DNA from: Chloracidobacterium sp.
Lineage (GTDB): Bacteria; Acidobacteriota; Blastocatellia; Pyrinomonadales; Pyrinomonadaceae
Assembly (NCBI GenBank): GCA_016716365.1
Contig: JADJWM010000017.1
Location: 1,040,337-1,104,336, forward strand
Direction: 5' to 3'
DNA: 64,000 nt
A model generated the notes under the pieces. It saw only the letters and a program-made list of their open reading frames with translations. It was not told the DNA's origin and ran no database searches. Every line of letters begins with the position of its first letter. Within the stretch, counting starts at the first letter, position 1. Positions 1 through 8,740 of this stretch are shown here, piece after piece. Both the position numbers and the translations under genes were made by a program.

Positions 1-144
1 ATCCACCGGGCGATCTTCGCGAATCTGGAAGACGGGGCCCTGCGCCCTTTTGTCAGCCGCAAATATACCCTCGATCAGGCCCCCGCCGCCCACCACGACG
101 TGATCGAGAACAAGGCCCTCGGCAAGATCGTGCTTACCACTTGA
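1..144 (+). CDS. Zinc-binding alcohol dehydrogenase / quinone oxidoreductase family, C-terminal end (partial)
   Basis: Frame 1 is open from the window edge to a TGA at 142-144 and encodes 47 residues. The tail has the shape of medium-chain dehydrogenase/reductases of the quinone oxidoreductase branch: a short segment reading GALRPFVSR, then LDQAPAAHH, then a closing ENKALGKIVLTT. In that family this last piece is the strand that ends the catalytic domain. The gene begins outside the window, so the nucleotide-binding domain and active-site residues cannot be seen and the substrate is unknown. The downstream neighbour is on the opposite strand, 40 bases away. Confidence 0.7.
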   Translation: MHRAIFANLEDGALRPFVSRKYTLDQAPAAHHDVIENKALGKIVLTT

Positions 145-184
145 TCCCGATGATCACGGACGAAGGCAAAACTCACGGCGACTA

Positions 185-2080
185 TCACTGAACGGCCGCG
201 ATATCGATCTTGTCGCTGTTCGAGAACTGGTCCAGCACCTCAAACACCTGCAGGGCGTAGCTTACGTTCCCGAACGGTGCCGAGACCTGGACGCCGGCGA
301 TCACATCGCGGACCTCCAAAAGCGATTCGCGGGCGATCGCGATGCCTTCCTCGCGGGCAAACTCTTTGTCCTTTTCCGAAGCCACTCGCATTCGCTCAAG
401 GATCTCAGGCGTGACATTTACGCCGGGAACCTCATTGTGCATGAATTCCGCATTTCGATAGCTGACCAGCGGCCAGATCCCCGCGACGATCGGGATCTTG
501 ACGTGCTCGATCTTCCTCAGGAACGAACGAAGCTGTTCAGTGTCGAAAACGGGTTGTGTGATCGCGTATTCCGCCCCGGCCTCGACCTTCCATTCGAACC
601 TCCGGATCTCTTCCTCAAGATTGACCGCGCCCGGATTCACTCCGACCCCGATGGAAAAAGCCGTCGGCCGCCCGATCGGATTGTTCCCGAGGTCCAGGCC
701 GTGGTTCAGTTTGTTCACCATGTTGGTGAGGCCGATGGAATCGATATCGAAAACGGCGGTCGCGTCCGGGTACGGGCCCATCTTTGGCGGGTCACCGGTA
801 ATGATCAACAGATTGTGGAGGCCCAATGCAGCCGCACCAAGCAGGTCCGACATCATTCCAAGCAGGTTGCGGTCCCGGCAGCAGTAGTGAAGCACGGCCT
901 CGATCCCGACCTCGCGTTCGACCAATACCGCGGTCGCCTGTGCAGACATCCGGGTTTGTGCACGCGGCCCGTCGGGAATGTTGACCCCATCGACCCCGGC
1001 CTCTTTTAAGAGTCGGATCGAATCAAGCGTTTTCTGGGCATCGCATCCCTTTGGCGGCAGCACCTCGACCGACGTGACAAACTCACCCCTTGCGATCTTT
1101 CGTCCCCAGGCCGAACGCTCTTCGGCCGGGACAACGCTCACGTCCACAGGTTTGAGTTCTGCAACTTTGGCGGGCTCGCTTCGGACCGTCGAAACCGAAA
1201 CGCGGGGGCTGACCGAACGTATGGACTCCGCGATCAGCTTGATGTGCGTGGGCGTGGTCCCGCAGCAACCGCCGACAAACTTGGCTCCGGCCTGAACGAA
1301 TCGCCGCGAAAATTCGGCCATGTATTCCGGAGATCCCATGTAAAACTGGCGGCCCTGGACGTCACGCGGCAATCCCGCGTTCGGCTGGGCCGAGAGCGGC
1401 TTCGATGTAACACCGCGCATGTTCTCGAGCGCGTGCAGGACGTGTGTCGGCCCCATTCCGCAGTTCAAACCGATCACCTCAACGTCCAATTTGTCCAGAT
1501 CACTCGTAAAGGATTCGGGGGCCGTTCCGAAGGTGGTTTTCAAATCGGCCTGTATCGTCATTTGCGCGATTATCGGCAGGTCCGTCAGCTCTCGGATCGC
1601 CTTTATAGCCTGTTCGATCACCGACAACTCTGAAAAAGTTTCGAGGATGAAGAGGTCCACGCCGCCCTCAAGCAGTCCTTCGGCCTGTTCTTTATAGATC
1701 TCTTTCGCTTCGTCGAAGGAGGTGGGCCCGTATGGCTCGATCCGCAGGCCGAGCGGCCCGATCGACCCGGCAACGAATGCATTGCCGTTTGCAGCACTGC
1801 GTGCAATACGCGCCGCCGCGACGTTGATCTCGCGAACTTTCGATTCAAGCCCGTACGGCTGCAGCTTGTGCCGCGTCGCACCGAATGAGTTTGTTTCGAT
1901 GATGTCCGCCCCGGCCCTTACGTATTCCTCATGGACCTCGCGCACAAGATCAGGGGCCGTAAGATTAAGCTCGTCGTAACTTCGGTTTATATAGACGCCC
2001 TTTGTATAGAGCTGGGTCCCGACGGCCCCGTCGAATACATACACCCGGTCAGAATCAAGCAATTCGCGGAAATCTTTCAT
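185..2080 (-). CDS. Bifunctional homocysteine S-methyltransferase / methylenetetrahydrofolate reductase
   Basis: The 631-residue protein fuses two one-carbon enzymes. Residues about 1-290 are a cobalamin-independent homocysteine S-methyltransferase domain (Pfam S-methyl_trans) with the zinc ligands visible as NCG (Cys207) and GGCCGTTP (Cys272, Cys273). Residues about 325-620 are a MTHFR barrel, beginning at TSVEVLPPKG and containing the ITGDPPK flavin/folate segment. The same fusion is known from Bacillus YitJ. It would transfer a methyl group to homocysteine and reduce 5,10-methylene-THF to 5-methyl-THF, feeding methionine and SAM synthesis in the cytoplasm. The ATG at 2080 gives a normal N-terminus. 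Upstream regulation cannot be read because the spacer beyond about 2180 is damaged by G/C runs. Fusion and fold are clear; the methyl donor used by the first domain is inferred. Confidence 0.93.
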   Translation of the reverse strand: MKDFRELLDSDRVYVFDGAVGTQLYTKGVYINRSYDELNLTAPDLVREVHEEYVRAGADIIETNSFGATRHKLQPYGLESKVREINVAAARIARSAANGNAFVAGSIGPLGLRIEPYGPTSFDEAKEIYKEQAEGLLEGGVDLFILETFSELSVIEQAIKAIRELTDLPIIAQMTIQADLKTTFGTAPESFTSDLDKLDVEVIGLNCGMGPTHVLHALENMRGVTSKPLSAQPNAGLPRDVQGRQFYMGSPEYMAEFSRRFVQAGAKFVGGCCGTTPTHIKLIAESIRSVSPRVSVSTVRSEPAKVAELKPVDVSVVPAEERSAWGRKIARGEFVTSVEVLPPKGCDAQKTLDSIRLLKEAGVDGVNIPDGPRAQTRMSAQATAVLVEREVGIEAVLHYCCRDRNLLGMMSDLLGAAALGLHNLLIITGDPPKMGPYPDATAVFDIDSIGLTNMVNKLNHGLDLGNNPIGRPTAFSIGVGVNPGAVNLEEEIRRFEWKVEAGAEYAITQPVFDTEQLRSFLRKIEHVKIPIVAGIWPLVSYRNAEFMHNEVPGVNVTPEILERMRVASEKDKEFAREEGIAIARESLLEVRDVIAGVQVSAPFGNVSYALQVFEVLDQFSNSDKIDIAAVQ

Positions 2081-2177
2081 AACTTAGGTTCGGGCCTTCG
2101 GACTTTGGCCTTCGGTCTTCGTCTTGAAGGTGCCTATCGCACGGAGATAAGCATTCAGTTTCGGTGTCAACTTTTCA

Positions 2178-2520
2178 ACAGGGGGGGCCCGGGGGGACCC
2201 CCCCGTGCTTCTTCCCGAAACCCCCCCGGGGGGGGGGGGGGGAGACCCGGTGGCGTTTTGGGGAGGGGGGCCCCCCCGAAACCCCCCGGAAACCCCCCCG
2301 GCCCCCCGGGCGCCCCCCCCCCCCGGCGCCGGGGGGGGGGTGGCCCCCGGGGGGGGGGGGCGCGGCCCCCCCCCCGGGCCCGGGAGGGGGGCCCCCCCGG
2401 GGGGGCCCCACCCCGGCCGCCCGCCGCCCGGAGGGCGGACAGTTTCTACACCCCCTGTTCTCGCAGTTCTTCCCCCCCCCCTGGGGGGGCCCCTGGCCCG
2501 CCGCCCGGGGCCCCGGAAGG
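2178..2520. other. Extreme G/C homopolymer stretch, probably sequence artefact
   Basis: About 340 bases consist almost entirely of alternating runs of G and C, many 6-14 long, with few A or T. The open frames across it on both strands are translations of this bias (proline, glycine, arginine) and resemble no protein. Nothing upstream or downstream resembles it except 26778-26905. It lies wholly between the HMT-MTHFR gene and the terminator at 2553-2575. I call no gene here. Confidence 0.75.
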
Positions 2521-2552
2521 GGAAACAAAAGCCAAAGACCAAACAACAAAAG

Positions 2553-2575
2553 AAAAATCTCGCCGAACAGCGAGA
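2553..2575 (-). terminator. Rho-independent terminator of the minus-strand 2709-5292 unit
   Basis: Read on the minus strand, a CTCGC/GCGAG stem with a six-base loop is extended by a T:A pair and followed by TTTTT. It lies about 130 bases past the stop of the secreted-protein gene, so it plausibly ends the transcript that carries the pyrophosphorylase, fpg and the secreted protein. It also separates that unit from HMT-MTHFR. Confidence 0.65.
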
Positions 2576-2708
2576 CTTTCAAAATATCTTCCGGTTGACG
2601 CTGTTTAGCAGTTTATTTAACGTGGTCGCAAGTCGCAATAACTCACCACGATGTCTTAGGCAAATAATCGGCTAACCGGTGTCATCTGTCAAGCCGAATT
2701 AACGGTCC

Positions 2709-3368
2709 TCATTTTGCGGCCGTCGGCTTTTCGCCTGAGGCGAGCTTGCCGTAAAAGGCATAACTCGCCTGCGGGCCGTCGATATCAAGCCGCCAGTGCG
2801 TGTAATCCTGAACGTCGTCGCAGCCGACACCGCGTCCCTGAAGGACGAGCGTGTAGCTTGTCCCTTTAGCGAGTGCGGGGCGGAAGATGCCCGTGGCCGC
2901 CGTCACGCCGCCCTTGAAGCGATACTCTTTGTAGAGCAGCGGCCCGTTCGGCCGGTCCTCGACGTCGTGGATGTCAACCTTGAAGTTCGTCATCTTCAGC
3001 GGCAGCGGGAGCGTAAGTACGCCCTTTCTTCCCGCGGTCGATCGCATCTCGAACCGCCATTGCTTGCCCGTGAATCCGCTCGCAAGGTCGAATTCATCGA
3101 ACGTCGTCATATGCGCCTCGACCTCTGCATCCTTTGCTACCTCATCAAGGCCCCTCATCGTATCGAAGCCGGCCTCGGTCGTGTAAAGCTTCGCCTCCCG
3201 AGCGAACCTCACCTCTTTCAGCAGGTCCAATTCGAACGTCCTCGGTTTATAGGTCGAAAGGAAGTAGGTTCCGGGCTCGGCGCAGCAGGCACAGGCCAAT
3301 GCCGCTACCGGGGACAAAATGAAGATCGCCGTCAGGGCGAAAGATAATGTGATGGTCCTTTTGATCAT
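2709..3368 (-). CDS. Secreted protein of unknown function
   Basis: This 219-residue protein is not one I recognise. The start at 3368 is preferred over 3389 because GGAGGG lies 7 bases upstream of it (3376-3381). The N-terminus is a clear Sec signal: MIKRT, a hydrophobic stretch, then ALACACCAEPG. The cysteine cluster next to the cleavage region could allow lipidation, but there is no clean lipobox. The mature part is predominantly beta-like with no enzyme motif I can name. Late in the protein a segment reads VLQGRGVGCDD. It follows fpg by 43 bases on the same strand and ends in a good terminator, so it probably shares the fpg transcript. A periplasmic or surface location is inferred from the signal peptide only. 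Confidence 0.7.
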   Translation of the reverse strand: MIKRTITLSFALTAIFILSPVAALACACCAEPGTYFLSTYKPRTFELDLLKEVRFAREAKLYTTEAGFDTMRGLDEVAKDAEVEAHMTTFDEFDLASGFTGKQWRFEMRSTAGRKGVLTLPLPLKMTNFKVDIHDVEDRPNGPLLYKEYRFKGGVTAATGIFRPALAKGTSYTLVLQGRGVGCDDVQDYTHWRLDIDGPQASYAFYGKLASGEKPTAAK

Positions 3369-3411
3369 GGCAGGTCCCTCCGAAAACAAATGCGTTGGCG
3401 CAGCCGAAAAA

Positions 3412-4242
3412 CTATCTTTGGCACTTCGGGCAGTAATATGTCGATCGCTGACCTTGTTTTATACGGCGGATCGGGGCCGAGCAAGTCCGGCAGGGCCCGC
3501 CCTCTCGTTCATAAACACGCCAGTCGCCGCTCGCTCCGTCGCCGTAAACTCCTTCGCCGATCGCGGCCGGGTTCGGCGTCCGTCCGCTCACCTCGGCAAG
3601 TGCCTCGGCCAGGACGTCGACGATGCACCTGTGGAGCCGCTCGATCCTCACGCCGGGCACGTTCCGGGCTTTTCGTTTAGGGCTGATCCCGGCGCGGAAC
3701 ATCGCCTCTGACGCATAGATGTTCCCCAGCCCGCATACCTTTGTCTGGTCAAGCAGGAATTCCTTCAGGCTTCGCCCGGACCTCGCGAGCTGTTCACGCA
3801 AATATTCGGGGCCGAAATCTTCGGAAAATGGTTCCGGTGCAAGCTTCGCGATCGACGGGTCAAGGTCCAGACGTGCGGTCTCTATGACCTTCATCAGGCC
3901 AAAATGCCGCTGGTCCTGAAACACGAGCCGCGACCCGTCGACGAAGTGCAGGACCGCGTGAGTGAATTTGGGGTCGTCCGCCTGGCCGTTCAGAAGCATG
4001 AATCGCCCGCTCATCCTCAAATGGGTCAAAAGCGTTCGCCGATTGTCGAGATCGAAAAGAATGTTCTTGCCGCGGCGGTGGACAAAATTGATCTTTGCCC
4101 GGTCCAAAAGTCCCCCGAAGTCGGGAATTTGGGAGTCCGGCGCAAGTCGGGCGCGCAGAAGTTCGGCCGTCGCGATCTTTTGTCCGCCGACGATCCGGTT
4201 CAGCTCGCGTGCGACGAATTCGACCTCGGGCAATTCGGGCAT
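3412..4242 (-). CDS. mutM: Formamidopyrimidine-DNA glycosylase
   Basis: Fpg/MutM, 276 residues, the usual length. It excises oxidised purines such as 8-oxoguanine and cleaves the abasic site by beta/delta elimination. The N-terminus MPELPEVE carries the catalytic Pro2 (exposed after Met removal) and Glu3. The helix-two-turn-helix region contains the conserved DQTKVCGLGNIYASE segment. The C-terminal zinc finger is complete, with CRTC and CPKC pairs at about 252-275. It starts 9 bases after the stop of the pyrophosphorylase gene on the same strand, so the two are probably cotranscribed although they have no obvious functional link. A Nei-type glycosylase is less likely because of the ELPEVE start and the INFVHRRGKN segment. 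Confidence 0.96.
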   Translation of the reverse strand: MPELPEVEFVARELNRIVGGQKIATAELLRARLAPDSQIPDFGGLLDRAKINFVHRRGKNILFDLDNRRTLLTHLRMSGRFMLLNGQADDPKFTHAVLHFVDGSRLVFQDQRHFGLMKVIETARLDLDPSIAKLAPEPFSEDFGPEYLREQLARSGRSLKEFLLDQTKVCGLGNIYASEAMFRAGISPKRKARNVPGVRIERLHRCIVDVLAEALAEVSGRTPNPAAIGEGVYGDGASGDWRVYEREGGPCRTCSAPIRRIKQGQRSTYYCPKCQR

Positions 4243-4251
4243 TTTATGAAC

Positions 4252-5292
4252 CTAAACTTTGGAATAATCGGGAACGGAAGCCTTGTCGCCCAGCACCGTA
4301 CCGGCACCGACGATGACATTCCGGCCGATGTAACCGCTCCGGCCGATGATGGCGTCGCGGATCTCCGCACCGGCTGAAATTCGGGCATGCGGCCAGATGA
4401 CCGAGCCTTCCACAACAGCTTTTTCGTCGATGTGCACGCCCGGGCCGATCGCCGACCGCTTGATCCTGGCACCCGGTTTTATCACCGCCCCGGCTCCGAT
4501 CACCGACACGTCATCGACGGTCGCGGCAGTGGCTACATCGCTCGATGCGGAACGGTCTATTTCAAAACCGCCGATCTTCCCGTCAAAAAAGTCGTGATGG
4601 GCGTCCAGATAGCTGGCCGGATTGCCGAGATCCCGCCAGTACGAGCCGATCATGTTGTAGCCGAAAAAGCCCATTTCCCGACGCAGGATCTCAGGAAAAA
4701 TGTCGTATTCAAAAGACAGGTGTTCGCCTTCGGGCACCAGATCGAGGATCCTTGGCTCGAGGACGTAAATGCCTGCGTTGATAGTGTTTATGCCACCACT
4801 TGCCGCATCCTCCGGCTTCGGTTTTTCGATAAATCGCAAGATCCGCCCGTCGTCCGCCGTCTCGACCAGCCCAAACCGAGACGGATCGTCCACCGAGGCA
4901 AGCGTCAATGTCGCGTCGGCCGAATTCTTGCGATGGAACCCGATCACTTTCGCAATGTCCACGTCGGTCAGGATGTCGCCATTAAGCACGACGGTGGTCT
5001 CGTTCAATTCCCCCGACGCAAAACGATAGGCACCGCCGGTCCCGAGCGGGTTTGGTTCAGTTATGTAATTAAGAGAAACGCCCAGGTCCGAGCCGTCCCC
5101 GAGCAGGTCCTCGATCTTGTCGGGCTGGTAGCTCAGCGAGAGCGTGATGTCGGTGATGCCGGCACGCCCGAGAATGTCGATCTGGTAAAGAAGGAATGGC
5201 CGGTTCATCACCGGGACGATCGGTTTCGGGGTGTAGACGGTAAGCGGCCTGAGCCTTGTGCCCTTGCCGCCAGCGAGGATCAATGCCTGCAT
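4252..5292 (-). CDS. Sugar-phosphate nucleotidyltransferase (mannose-1-phosphate guanylyltransferase-like)
   Basis: A 346-residue NDP-sugar pyrophosphorylase. The frame is open further upstream, but the family N-terminus MQALILAGGKGTRLRP starts at 5292. The GGxGTRLRP loop binds the nucleotide and pyrophosphate. TPKPIVPV, NGDILTDVD (metal-binding Asp) and FIEKPKPED follow in the normal order. Residues about 255-346 form hexapeptide repeats of a left-handed beta-helix (SVIGAGAVIKPGA, RSGYIGRNVIVGAG), as in bacterial ManC-like and UgpG/GMPP-type enzymes. It would make a nucleotide sugar, probably GDP-mannose, for polysaccharide or glycoconjugate synthesis. The exact nucleotide and sugar cannot be read from sequence. 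It heads the minus-strand unit with fpg and the secreted protein. Confidence 0.88.
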   Translation of the reverse strand: MQALILAGGKGTRLRPLTVYTPKPIVPVMNRPFLLYQIDILGRAGITDITLSLSYQPDKIEDLLGDGSDLGVSLNYITEPNPLGTGGAYRFASGELNETTVVLNGDILTDVDIAKVIGFHRKNSADATLTLASVDDPSRFGLVETADDGRILRFIEKPKPEDAASGGINTINAGIYVLEPRILDLVPEGEHLSFEYDIFPEILRREMGFFGYNMIGSYWRDLGNPASYLDAHHDFFDGKIGGFEIDRSASSDVATAATVDDVSVIGAGAVIKPGARIKRSAIGPGVHIDEKAVVEGSVIWPHARISAGAEIRDAIIGRSGYIGRNVIVGAGTVLGDKASVPDYSKV

Positions 5293-5404
5293 AATTCGAC
5301 GACGCCGCCATCCGGCGAAAGTTAAGACTAAAAAATCGTCTCGCAATATGCAAAATCCGTCCCCCGAGAACGCGTTAAACAACGATGTGCATAGCCCAAA
5401 CTCA

Positions 5405-5434
5405 TTGACACTCCGTAGTCCGTCATGCTACTTT
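5405..5434 (+). promoter_or_regulatory. Candidate sigma-70 promoter for the TPR gene
   Basis: A perfect TTGACA at 5405-5410 is followed, 18 bases later, by TACTTT at 5429-5434. It lies about 110 bases upstream of the TPR gene start at 5544. The minus-10 match is only moderate. Confidence 0.4.
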
Positions 5435-5543
5435 ATAGGTCGCGGGAGCCTCACATCCCGTTTTTTGCACCCCAACCACACCTTCAAAAAAATTAGTCGT
5501 TCATTTGGTTCCGGTTTCAGGCAGATCTGACAGCGAAGTTTCA

Positions 5544-7766
5544 ATGAGTTTCGACAAGACAAAGGCCATGCGGAATGCAGAGAAGTATCTCTCTCAGGGC
5601 AAGATCCGCGCCGCTATCGGAGAATACGAGCAGGTTGTAAAACATGACACCCGCGATATCGGGACGCTGAACATGTTGGGCGACCTGTATTCGAAGAATT
5701 CCGATGTCACATCAGCCATCCTCTGCTACGTAGCGGTGGCCGACCATTACGGCAACCAGGGCTTCTTTCAAAAAGCGATCGCCGTTTACAACAAGATCTC
5801 GCGTTTAGATCCCGAATCGGTCAACGTATGGCAAAAGCTGGCCGAACTGCACAAGAAAAAGGGTTCTCCCGGCGAGGCCAAGCAGCATTATCAGAGGGTT
5901 GCGGACCATTTTGAAAAGTCGGGCCGGCGGATCGAGGCACTCGCCGTTTGGAAGGAGATCGCCCAGCTCGACCCGACGAACACCGACGCGTATCTCAGCC
6001 TCGCCGAATCTTATATCAACGAGAACCAGCTCGACGACGCCTTCGACGCGTTCACCGAGGTCGCCCGCCGGCTGGCCGCGAAAGACCGTCATGACGAAGC
6101 GGTCGCTGCCATCGAGAAAGCGCTCGTCATTCGCAAGGACGACACTGCCGCACTGCGTATCTTCGTAGATTCGCAAGCCGCCCTCGGCTGTGCAAATGTG
6201 GCTGCGGAACGGCTCGCGGCTATTTTGCTCGAATCGCCGCACAGCCGCGAGGTGATCTCGCTGCTCGCCGATGCGCACATAGCTGCCGGTCAGATAGACG
6301 AGGCCGAAAAGACGGTCATCCGTCTGGTCGAACTGGACCCGGCCAATTTTCCGCGGCTGCTCGAACTTGGCAAGATCTACGTCGAGGCAGGCGACGCTTC
6401 GTCTGCGGCTCGCGTCCTGTCGATGTCGTCCGAACATCTTCTTGTCGGCGGCCAGGCCGAAGAGTTCGATTCTCTGGTCACGGCTCTGCTCGAGCGGGAT
6501 CCCGCCAACCTGGAAGGTCTCAGGCTCAAGTCGCGTTATTGTTCGTGGCAGCGGGACGAGGACGCCCTGTGCCGCTCGCTGGAACGCCTTGCCTCGGCCG
6601 CACGCGACGCCGGTGCCGTCGAAGACGAGAGGTTCGCATTACAGCAGCTTGCCGGCCTGAGGCCGCAGGAGACCGAATTTGCCGAGCGGCTTAGAGAGTT
6701 GAACGCCGAGCACGGTTTCGACGAAGTCGAGGGAACCGAGAGCCTCTTCGACAAACGCTTCCTTAAGGGCCCGGCCGCTTCGTTCGACGCCCATCCGGAG
6801 GAATACACGGCCCCGGGCGAGGCTCCGCCCGTCGAATACCATTACAATGTTGAAGCGGTGTCCGTCGATGCAGGATCCGAACCGGTCGAGGAGGTCACCG
6901 GCGGGTTCGCCGTTGTCGAACCGGAGGCGGCCGCTCCTGAACCCGAGGTCGCCGCCGAGCCGGCTGCCCGGGAACCTGCCGACGACAGCGTCCTTCCCCA
7001 GCTTCAAAAAGAGATCGAGAGCGTTCGCTTTTATATTGAGGCCGGCTATCTTGAACTGGCCGAAAAAGCGTCATTCGAACTAAAGAACGACTACGGCGAC
7101 CGCCGCGAGATCGCCGAGCTTATCGATGAGATCCGAAGCCTTGCGGCCCTGCTCAACGGCGACGTCGAAACGGAAGGGGCGGCGGCCGACGATGCGGTCA
7201 CCGAAACCGCCGAAACGGCTTCCGAAACCGTGCCCGAGACCGCGGCCGCATCCGCTCCCGAACCCGAGGCCGAGGCCGAAGCCGAGCCCGAACCGGAACC
7301 GGAAATGGCCGGCGCCGCTTATGATCTCGCCGAACTGCGCAGCGAACTGGGCCTTGACGACGCGAACGGGTCGGCGAACGGCGATTTCGAGACTTACTTC
7401 AACACCGGGACGGCCTATAAGGAAATGGGCCTTGTCGAGGAGGCCATAAAGGAATTCCAGGCCGCGGCCGCGGCCGTTGGCCCGAACGACGGCACTCGTC
7501 GATTCTTCGCATGCGCCAACCTGCTCGGTTTCTGCTTCATGGAGCAAAAGATGCCCGGAGCCGCGTTAACGTGGTTCGAACGGGCGCTCGAGACCGCTGA
7601 ACTCTCTCGCGAAGAAAAGCAGGGCATCTGGTACGAACTTGCGATGGCCTACGAAGAGGACGGCAATTTCGAGTCCGCCGGGCGGTATTTCGAGATGGTC
7701 TATTCCGAGGACGCCAACTTTCGCGACGTCAGCGAGAAACTAAAGAGCCTTTCGGTAAATCATTGA
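5544..7766 (+). CDS. Tetratricopeptide repeat protein
   Basis: A 740-residue TPR protein. The ATG at 5544 is chosen because the frame upstream only offers a TTG at 5505 and codes for nothing recognisable. Residues 1-400 are a nearly continuous array of 34-residue helix pairs with the usual small/aromatic pattern, for example AILCYVAVADHYGNQGFFQKA and its neighbours. Residues about 410-600 are a low-complexity acidic linker rich in Ala, Glu and Pro, likely disordered. Two or three further TPRs close the protein (about 615-740). There is no signal peptide or membrane segment, so it should be cytoplasmic and act as a scaffold. Partners are unknown. In Acidobacteriota and Myxococcota, similar long TPR proteins often sit near motility or pilus genes, but none are adjacent here. 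Confidence 0.85.
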   Translation: MSFDKTKAMRNAEKYLSQGKIRAAIGEYEQVVKHDTRDIGTLNMLGDLYSKNSDVTSAILCYVAVADHYGNQGFFQKAIAVYNKISRLDPESVNVWQKLAELHKKKGSPGEAKQHYQRVADHFEKSGRRIEALAVWKEIAQLDPTNTDAYLSLAESYINENQLDDAFDAFTEVARRLAAKDRHDEAVAAIEKALVIRKDDTAALRIFVDSQAALGCANVAAERLAAILLESPHSREVISLLADAHIAAGQIDEAEKTVIRLVELDPANFPRLLELGKIYVEAGDASSAARVLSMSSEHLLVGGQAEEFDSLVTALLERDPANLEGLRLKSRYCSWQRDEDALCRSLERLASAARDAGAVEDERFALQQLAGLRPQETEFAERLRELNAEHGFDEVEGTESLFDKRFLKGPAASFDAHPEEYTAPGEAPPVEYHYNVEAVSVDAGSEPVEEVTGGFAVVEPEAAAPEPEVAAEPAAREPADDSVLPQLQKEIESVRFYIEAGYLELAEKASFELKNDYGDRREIAELIDEIRSLAALLNGDVETEGAAADDAVTETAETASETVPETAAASAPEPEAEAEAEPEPEPEMAGAAYDLAELRSELGLDDANGSANGDFETYFNTGTAYKEMGLVEEAIKEFQAAAAAVGPNDGTRRFFACANLLGFCFMEQKMPGAALTWFERALETAELSREEKQGIWYELAMAYEEDGNFESAGRYFEMVYSEDANFRDVSEKLKSLSVNH

Positions 7767-7806
7767 GCGCTTCCGGCCCGCCTTTTCCGCCGCGGTCGAA
7801 AAAGAA

Positions 7807-7812
7807 TATAAT
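7807..7812 (+). promoter_or_regulatory. Minus-10 element of the thiamine operon
   Basis: A perfect TATAAT ends 8 bases before the ATG at 7821. No good minus-35 is visible. Transcription from it would start at or next to the start codon, giving a nearly leaderless message. No TPP riboswitch fits in this space. Confidence 0.45.
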
Positions 7813-7820
7813 TTGACGGT

Positions 7821-8120
7821 ATGGTTGAGAGGCTGACCGTCATTTTTTTTATCATCCTCTGCTTACTTTTGGGCGTCTATTTGATCCTGTCTCCGTGGGA
7901 CACGCTTTTTGGTAACTGGAGCGAAAATTATCTTCTCGTTCTTGTGTCCGAGGGCTCCGGCCTGCCCGGCATCCAGCGGACGGTCGCCTCGAACTGGTTT
8001 CGCGGCGCCGTCACCGGCCTCGGCGTTCTCAACCTGATCATCGCGTTTTGGGAGATCGGTCATTTCAAACAAAGCGTCGCTCTCCTTCAGGAACACGACG
8101 CGAAGCAGAAAAGAAAGTGA
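7821..8120 (+). CDS. Small two-helix membrane protein
   Basis: A 99-residue protein with a hydrophobic segment at about 6-26 (VIFFIILCLLLGVYLIL) and a second at about 65-80 (GAVTGLGVLNLIIAFW), separated by a polar loop, plus a lysine-rich tail. I do not recognise the family. Its stop overlaps the thiE start as GTGA, which is the hallmark of translational coupling, so it is cotranscribed with thiE-thiD. A link to thiamine or precursor handling is only a suggestion from this context. Confidence 0.75.
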   Translation: MVERLTVIFFIILCLLLGVYLILSPWDTLFGNWSENYLLVLVSEGSGLPGIQRTVASNWFRGAVTGLGVLNLIIAFWEIGHFKQSVALLQEHDAKQKRK

Positions 8121-8740
8121 CCCAGCGAATCGACCTTCCCGCGATCTACTGCATTTCAGAAGGACGTTTGACCGACGAGAATTTCCACGCGGCGTCGCAC
8201 CACCTGCTTTCTCAAGTACGAGCCGCGGCATCGAGTGATGTCTCGATGTTCCAGATCCGCGAAAAAGCGCTCTCAGACAGCAGGCTCTTTGATCTGGCAT
8301 CGCAAGCGGTCCGGGCCGCCCGGAATTCGCACCTGAAGATCATCGTCAACGGGCGGGCCGACATTGCCCTCGCGGCCGGGGCCGACGGCGTCCATCTGCC
8401 GGCGAACGGCGTTCCCACCGATGCGGTCAGGAAATGGGTGCCCGATGAATTCATCATTGGTGTTTCAACCCACAGCCTGGAGGAGGCGATTCTGGCCCGG
8501 GAAGGCGGTGCCGACTTCGCGGTCTTCGGCCCCGTATTCGAGACGCCCGGAAAAGGGCCGGCCGTCGGCATCGACGCTTTGAAGAATGTCTGCGATGCGG
8601 TCGCACCGTTTCCCGTGCTCGCTCTCGGCGGCATAAACGAAGAAAATGCTGGCGAGGCTCTCGCTGCGGGTGCATCGGGCTATGCCGCGATCACGTATCT
8701 TCACCGAAATATCTCCGAAAGTGATCGGACTGGATCTTGA
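8117..8740 (+). CDS. thiE: Thiamine-phosphate synthase
   Basis: ThiE joins HMP-pyrophosphate and HET-phosphate to give thiamine phosphate. The 207-residue TIM barrel shows the family landmarks: FQIREK near the N-terminus (diphosphate and Mg binding), IVNGRADIALAAGADGVHLP, GVSTHSLEEA, then DFAVFGPVFETPGK (thiazole phosphate loop), and ALGGINEENAGEALAAGASG at the end. The frame is open 23 codons upstream, but the GTG at 8117 best fits the family start and overlaps the upstream stop. The thiE stop overlaps the thiD start as TGATG. Expression is therefore likely coupled along the three genes. Confidence 0.95.
   Translation: MTQRIDLPAIYCISEGRLTDENFHAASHHLLSQVRAAASSDVSMFQIREKALSDSRLFDLASQAVRAARNSHLKIIVNGRADIALAAGADGVHLPANGVPTDAVRKWVPDEFIIGVSTHSLEEAILAREGGADFAVFGPVFETPGKGPAVGIDALKNVCDAVAPFPVLALGGINEENAGEALAAGASGYAAITYLHRNISESDRTGS

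Noticed and set aside
2084..2675. Several proline/glycine-rich frames on both strands
   Set aside because: They are products of the G/C homopolymer stretch; they resemble no protein and overlap in all frames.
4387..5325. 312-codon plus-strand frame
   Set aside because: Opposite the pyrophosphorylase gene, which carries the GGKGTRLRP loop; no domain is recognisable in the shadow.
7767..7820. TPP riboswitch before the thiamine genes
   Set aside because: The gap is only 54 bases with a TATAAT just before the start; the conserved THI box is not there.
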